Shown here: positions 59,540-64,000 of the stretch, piece after piece
Layout of the letters: the number at the start of each line of letters is the position of its first letter
Position numbering within the stretch: the first letter of the stretch is position 1
Source of the DNA: Bacillota bacterium
GTDB taxonomy: Bacteria > Bacillota > Clostridia > Oscillospirales > Acutalibacteraceae
Assembly: GCA_023416955.1 (NCBI GenBank)
Contig: JAEZGM010000042.1
Span: 1-64,000, forward strand
Reading direction: 5' to 3'
DNA length: 64,000 bases
Translations under genes and position numbers: made by a program
Notes under the pieces: generated by a model
The model's input: only the letters and a program-made list of their open reading frames with translations
What the model was told of the DNA's origin: nothing
The model's database searches: none

Positions 59540-60928
59540 ATGGATTATAATCAAATCGCAAAAGATATCGTTAGGCTAGTTGGTGGCCCGGATAATGTAA
59601 AGAGATTAAATCACTGTATGACGAGACTCCGTTTTTCGCTAAAAGACTCAAAAATTGCTCAGGAAGACGAGCTTAAAAAGCTAAAGGGTGTCTTGACTGT
59701 AAAAGATGCAAACGGCCAATATCAGGTTGTTGTGGGCCAGGAAGTGAATGCGATCTACAAAGAAATCATGACCCTATATAATTTTGGATCCGACGGAGAA
59801 GTGGAGGAAGATGGAGCTGACGAAAAGGCCAGCAAAAGCGAGGGCAGCCAGAATAAGTTTAAAAAAATAGGCTCAGGCATATTGGACTACATCACAGGAA
59901 CGATGACTCAATTGATTCCGATTTTGATTGGGGCAGGCTTAATAATGATGATCCCCATTCTTGGGAGCAGATACTTTGGCCTGGATAAAACTTCATCGAC
60001 TTACATTGTGCTGTTGGCCGCCGCAAATTCTACTTTTTATTTTCTTCCGGTTTTTGTGGGTTTTGCAGCGGCACGCAAGTTGAACTGTAATCCATACATG
60101 GCAGGTTTAATCGGTTTGTTCGTTTTAAACCCAAACATTGTGAATTTGGTCAGCAGTGGCAAACCGACGGATCTTTTCGGAGTCAATTTCCCCGCCCTGT
60201 CCTATGCGTCGACCATCATTCCGGTTTTATTGTCCACATATGTTTATAATTATATAGAGACATTGCTTTACAAAAAACTCCCGACCTATATCAAATCGAC
60301 CTTTGCACCATTTATTTCACTTCTTATCATGATTCCTTTTGTGCTGTATATTTCAGGCCCGATCGGTTACTATGCCGGTAATGCGCTGGTACAGGCAATT
60401 CTGTTTTTGAATAATTCAGCAGGCTGGTTAGCAACAGGGGTGCTTGCGGGATGTTTGTCTTTAATTGTAATGGTTGGCGCACATACTATATTGGTTCCCG
60501 TAATGATCCAATTAATTGCGTCAGTAGGGTATGACGGTTTCATAAGACCGGCATTTGTGGTGGGAGCTTTTGCGGCACTTGGGGCCACATTGGCGGTAGC
60601 TCTGAGAACAAAGAACAAAAGCCTAAGAGGAATCTCTGTTGGTGCCGCTGTCAGTCAGTTCTTCGGGGTCGGTGAACCTGCGCTTTATGCTGTTATGTTA
60701 CCGTTGAAAAAACCGTTAATTGCTTCGATAATCAGCAGCTTTGCCGGCGGAATTCTGTCATCAGCTTTAGGTTGCAAAGCGATATCCATGGGGTCCAATG
60801 GCATTTTTGGAATCCTTCTGTTTGGCAGTGACATTCCCAAATTTGCTCTTGTCTGTGCTGTTACCGCAATTTTGTCGTTCATGCTGACAATTATTCTGAA
60901 GTTTGACGATTCAAAGATCAGTAAATAA
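59540..60928 (+). CDS. PTS beta-glucoside-type IIBC component
   Basis: A 462-residue permease. The IIB domain (residues 1-85) has the phosphorylated Cys26 in NHCMTRLRFSL; a charged linker follows; the IIC domain has about ten hydrophobic segments and GVGEPALYAVMLP, the substrate-site motif. It moves and phosphorylates beta-glucosides such as cellobiose, salicin or arbutin; the exact sugar is not clear. Its IIA partner is the gene at 56,951. It lies 152 bases after enzyme I; this space has no gene. Confidence 0.9.
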   Translation: MDYNQIAKDIVRLVGGPDNVKRLNHCMTRLRFSLKDSKIAQEDELKKLKGVLTVKDANGQYQVVVGQEVNAIYKEIMTLYNFGSDGEVEEDGADEKASKSEGSQNKFKKIGSGILDYITGTMTQLIPILIGAGLIMMIPILGSRYFGLDKTSSTYIVLLAAANSTFYFLPVFVGFAAARKLNCNPYMAGLIGLFVLNPNIVNLVSSGKPTDLFGVNFPALSYASTIIPVLLSTYVYNYIETLLYKKLPTYIKSTFAPFISLLIMIPFVLYISGPIGYYAGNALVQAILFLNNSAGWLATGVLAGCLSLIVMVGAHTILVPVMIQLIASVGYDGFIRPAFVVGAFAALGATLAVALRTKNKSLRGISVGAAVSQFFGVGEPALYAVMLPLKKPLIASIISSFAGGILSSALGCKAISMGSNGIFGILLFGSDIPKFALVCAVTAILSFMLTIILKFDDSKISK

Positions 60929-61054
60929 TCTACCGGAACGGAAGGATGTAAATATAAGGAAAGCGGGCAAGGTTTAGTTGAACGAAGCGGTTGCTTGCGA
61001 ACTATTAAGGGAAAGATTCCTTCCTTGTAATCATCAATGATCATCGGCTGGATT

Positions 61055-61115
61055 GGTTTGGATTTGAGACCAGTGCTTTCTCCGAAGTTAAGAGGCCGCT
61101 CCTCGAATCCAAACC
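61055..61115 (+). other. Inverted repeat before the Nif3-like gene
   Basis: ggtttggatttgag pairs with ctcgaatccaaacc (one G-T pair) around a 33-base loop. It has no T-run, so it is likely an RNA stability or operator element rather than a terminator. Confidence 0.5.
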
Positions 61116-61241
61116 GGTTAAAGCCGAATTTTATTCTAGTGTGACAAAGGCATTTCAGAGCAAGCATTCCGTGTTATATCGGCCGCTGCCGATATGGAAG
61201 TTTCGGTGATCGCGTTAGAAACGGCTCTTTTGGAGGTCAAA

Positions 61242-62084
61242 ATGAAGATTTCGGAAGTAATTTCACAAATTAAGAAGTACCACAAAGATTGGGAATCTAT
61301 CAATGAGGAAACTACGAGGGACAAGGTTTTATTCGGCGATCCCTCGAAGGAGTGTACGGGCATAGTAACAACCTGCTGGGCTTCAGCCGAGGTTATCAGA
61401 AAGGCACACGAAGCCGGTGCAAATTTAATCATATGCCACGAAGCGCTTTTTTGGAACCATGGGGACAAAACGGATTGGTTAAATGACCAGAGAAATAAAG
61501 TGTTTCTTGAGAAAAAAGAATTGTTGGAGAGCACAGGAATCGTGGTGTGGCGAAACCATGATCATATTCATTCGGGGATTCCGATCGGAAACGGCGAATA
61601 CGTAGATGGAATATTCTACGCGTTTGCGAAAGAAATGGGCTGGGATCAGTACATTGTAAAAGGCAATGAAAAAATGTACCCAACTACGTTTGAAATTCCT
61701 GAGACATCGGTGGAGAATATCGGAAAACAAATGTTGCAGACATTCAATTTGAATGGAATGAAGGTAATCGGAGACATCAATGCAAAAGTAAGCAAAGTGT
61801 TCATTTGTGCCCATATTATGGGAAAAGATAACGATTTAATTACAAAGGTGGACAAGGAAAACATTGACTTGCTCATTTCGTTGGAACTGATTGATTATAC
61901 CGTCAGCGAGTATATACATGACAGCAGTATTTTCGGCGAAAACAAAGCAATCGTTACAGTTGGCCATTTCAACGCGGAAGAGCCCGGAATGAAATACATG
62001 ACACAGTATTTGGAGTCCGCTATCGGAAGTAAAATTCCAAGTCAGTTTATCCAGTCCGGGGATATGTATCAGTACATTGTCTGA
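61242..62084 (+). CDS. Nif3-like dinuclear metal centre protein (DUF34)
   Basis: A 280-residue member of the Nif3/DUF34 family, toroidal hexamers that bind two metal ions; several are GTP cyclohydrolase-like or nucleic-acid-linked, but no general function is settled. Metal ligands are His/Glu in CHEALFWNHGD (near residue 66) and HIHSG, and later TVGHFNAEEPG. The name refers to NGG1p-interacting factor, not nitrogen fixation. The ATG at MKISEVIS follows ttggaggt; a start 16 codons earlier is rejected. Its place between a PTS permease and a phospho-glucosidase is unusual and hints at a sugar-phosphate role. Confidence 0.8.
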   Translation: MKISEVISQIKKYHKDWESINEETTRDKVLFGDPSKECTGIVTTCWASAEVIRKAHEAGANLIICHEALFWNHGDKTDWLNDQRNKVFLEKKELLESTGIVVWRNHDHIHSGIPIGNGEYVDGIFYAFAKEMGWDQYIVKGNEKMYPTTFEIPETSVENIGKQMLQTFNLNGMKVIGDINAKVSKVFICAHIMGKDNDLITKVDKENIDLLISLELIDYTVSEYIHDSSIFGENKAIVTVGHFNAEEPGMKYMTQYLESAIGSKIPSQFIQSGDMYQYIV

Positions 62085-62180
62085 AATAGCACCCGGACGC
62101 TTTAGAGGAACATTGTCGTTGAAGCTGATTAAGCGGTGTGACGCGGAAAGATCATTTAATAACTGCCAGGAGGAAATAAA

Positions 62181-63644
62181 ATGCAGAATACTGTTTTTCC
62201 GGAAGGATTTTTATGGGGCGGCGCAACCGCGGCAAACCAGTGCGAAGGAGCCTGGAATGAAGACGGAAAAGGAATGTCAGTTGCAGATTGCAGCATATAT
62301 AAAAAAAATGTGGATCCCGGAGATTACAAAGCGCAGTTCGCAATCACCAGCCATGACGTTGAGAAGGCAATGTTAAGTCAGGACACGAGCGAATATCCAA
62401 AACGTCATGGAATTGATTTCTACCACAGATACGAAGAGGATTTGGACTTGTTTCAGGAAATGGGCTTTAAGGTACTGAGAGTTTCCATTCAATGGACAAG
62501 AATTTATCCGAACGGTATTGAAGAAGAACCAAATGAGAACGGCCTGCAGCATTACGAAGATTTATTTAGGGAGATGCTGAAGAGAGGCATTGAGCCCTTA
62601 GTGACTCTGCACCATTATGAGATGCCGTTGTATTTATCCAATCATTATGACGGTTGGTATAAAAGGGAAGTCATTGATCTTTTTTTGAAATTCTGTAAAA
62701 CGGTGTTTAAAAGATACAACGGATTGGTAAAATACTGGCTTACCTTTAATGAAATTGACAGCGTGTTCAGACATCCGTTTACGACGGCCGGATTAGTAAA
62801 AGACCGGTATCCTGAAGAAAAATGGGAGGAGGTAATATATCAGGCTGTCCACAATCAGTTTGTGGCAAGTGCATTGGCAACAAAATACCTTCATGAAATG
62901 ATACCGGGCGCCCGGATGGGTTGTATGATTACCAGAACACTGACATACCCCGAAACCTGTAACCCGGAAAATGTATTGCTCGCTTTGGAAGAGAACAGGA
63001 AAAATTATTTTTACTCTGACGTGCAGGTTAGGGGAGAGTACCCCCGCCATATTAAAAGGGAGTGGGCAAGGAAAAATATTCACATTGTTTTCGGCGAAGA
63101 AGATGAAAAAATTCTGAAAGAATATCCTGTGGATTTTGTTTCCTTCAGTTACTATATGAGCCGTGTTACAAGTGTGGACGAAACCGATAAAGAACGGGTA
63201 AGCGGCAACCTGGTAAGCGGAATAAAAAATCCCTATTTGAAGACTACGGAATGGAATTGGGAAATTGACCCGACAGGATTGTGTATTTCCTTGATTGAGC
63301 TGTATGATCGATATGAGATGCCCCTGTTTATTGTAGAAAACGGACTGGGAAGCAGGGATACGGTGGAAGCCGATGGAAGCATCCAGGATGACTACCGCAT
63401 TCAATACTATAAGGATCATATCAAGGCCATCGCACGCGCCATTGAGGAAGGCGTGGAAGTGATGGGATATACGCCATGGGGCTGCATTGATATGGTCAGC
63501 ATGTCTACCAGCCAGATGTCGAAACGGTATGGGTTTATTTATGTACACTTGGACGATATGGGAAATGGTTCTTATGAAAGAAAGAAAAAGAAGTCATTCG
63601 AGTGGTACAAACGAGTAATTGCTACAAACGGCAAAGATTTGTGA
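62181..63644 (+). CDS. 6-phospho-beta-glucosidase, GH1
   Basis: Cleaves phosphorylated beta-glucosides brought in by the PTS, giving glucose-6-phosphate and glucose or an aglycone. Of 487 residues, FPEGFLWGGATAANQCEGA is the family start, the acid/base Glu is in LTFNEID (near residue 182) and the nucleophile in IVENGLG (near 380). KKKKSFEWYKRVI is a typical end. Ribosome site ccaggagg. It ends the operon. Confidence 0.93.
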   Translation: MQNTVFPEGFLWGGATAANQCEGAWNEDGKGMSVADCSIYKKNVDPGDYKAQFAITSHDVEKAMLSQDTSEYPKRHGIDFYHRYEEDLDLFQEMGFKVLRVSIQWTRIYPNGIEEEPNENGLQHYEDLFREMLKRGIEPLVTLHHYEMPLYLSNHYDGWYKREVIDLFLKFCKTVFKRYNGLVKYWLTFNEIDSVFRHPFTTAGLVKDRYPEEKWEEVIYQAVHNQFVASALATKYLHEMIPGARMGCMITRTLTYPETCNPENVLLALEENRKNYFYSDVQVRGEYPRHIKREWARKNIHIVFGEEDEKILKEYPVDFVSFSYYMSRVTSVDETDKERVSGNLVSGIKNPYLKTTEWNWEIDPTGLCISLIELYDRYEMPLFIVENGLGSRDTVEADGSIQDDYRIQYYKDHIKAIARAIEEGVEVMGYTPWGCIDMVSMSTSQMSKRYGFIYVHLDDMGNGSYERKKKKSFEWYKRVIATNGKDL

Positions 63645-64000
63645 ACTTGTAGGTTTATTCGCATTTTGCGTAAAGCTTGAATACGGATAACACAGATACC
63701 GGTATTCCAGGGTGGGATGCCACAGATTGAGACTATCCCCAATTTTTGTGTAAATCTCCATTGTGGTGTGCAATAAAGGCACCACAATGGAGATTTTATT
63801 ATTGATTGAAAACTCCTAACTGTGCCTGAAAATTCAGATTGCAGACAAAGCACCGCTTGGGGATAGAGTGGTACTGTAAATGAATTTCTTCTACAGTTAA
63901 TTTTATTTGTCGATAATAGGCTTACGCCTATTCAATGAAGACAGCCAATTTTACCGCTTTGCGTTGATTTTAAAGCCATCAGCAGCCGCTTATTAAACGC
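63645..64000. other. Non-coding end of window
   Basis: Contains the terminator at 63,752; no gene or other signal seen. Confidence 0.4.
63752..63796 (+). terminator. Terminator of the PTS locus
   Basis: A 16-bp perfect stem, aaatctccattgtggt paired with accacaatggagattt, followed by tatta. Confidence 0.85.

Noticed and set aside
61242..62084. Nitrogen-fixation gene because of the name Nif3
   Set aside because: Nif3 stands for NGG1p-interacting factor; the protein has no link to nitrogenase and sits in a sugar operon.
1..64000. CRISPR array
   Set aside because: No regularly spaced identical direct repeats with unique spacers were seen; the tandem repeat at 6636-6704 has no spacers and is degenerate.

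Overview
The window reads as chromosomal DNA from a spore-forming, nitrogen-fixing member of the Clostridia (Bacillota). A position near the Oscillospiraceae/Ruminococcaceae is an inference from gene style, not shown by the sequence. Support includes a single-chain glycyl-tRNA synthetase, CotF-type coat proteins, an SASP-like protein, split ThrE, ECF transport genes ahead of truA, and a nif cluster built like that of Clostridium pasteurianum (short NifK, NifD with the clostridial insertion, NifN-NifB fusion, split NifV, 2Fe-2S ferredoxin).

Bases 1-29,300 are core genome: rsmE, two lipoproteins, glyS, gtrA, spore genes, a LysR regulator, thrE in two parts, a two-domain polyphosphate kinase, ruvC-ruvA-ruvB, glmM, an rRNA methyltransferase, ecfA1-ecfA2-ecfT-truA, pgsA and a ClpC-like ATPase with an unusual zinc-finger front end. 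A five-gene tRNA array (Gly, Arg, His, Gln, Lys) follows. The intergenic spaces carry at least two families of dispersed repeats and several long inverted repeats.

Bases 29,300-31,250 are a graveyard of mobile DNA: a broken tyrosine integrase directly after tRNA-Lys, the tail of a large serine recombinase and the tail of an IS5-type transposase. Next to it lies the nitrogen-fixation region (31,300-47,300). On the minus strand are modA-modB-modC (molybdate uptake) and, upstream of them, an AnfO-like gene followed by an unrecognised gene with repeated YetG-type motifs and a cysteine-rich tail. Divergent on the plus strand are nifH-nifI1-nifI2-nifD-nifK, a probable terminator, then nifE-nifN/B-ferredoxin-nifV(omega)-nifV(alpha). 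Together they supply molybdate, homocitrate, the FeMo-cofactor, the enzyme and its nitrogen-responsive PII-type switch. A small HTH gene and a 5'-truncated ptsI remnant mark the right edge, which together with the left-hand debris suggests an inserted or rearranged segment.

Bases 48,900-54,700 are accessory: an AraC regulator, an enoate-reductase-like flavoenzyme, a decayed SDR gene, an ISL3 transposase remnant, an HxlR regulator and small enzymes. Bases 54,900-63,800 hold a self-contained beta-glucoside PTS locus: promoter, LicT-type antiterminator target overlapping a terminator, licT, IIA, its own HPr and enzyme I, IIBC, a Nif3/DUF34-family protein and a GH1 6-phospho-beta-glucosidase, closed by a strong terminator. 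No CRISPR array, rRNA or replication origin was seen.
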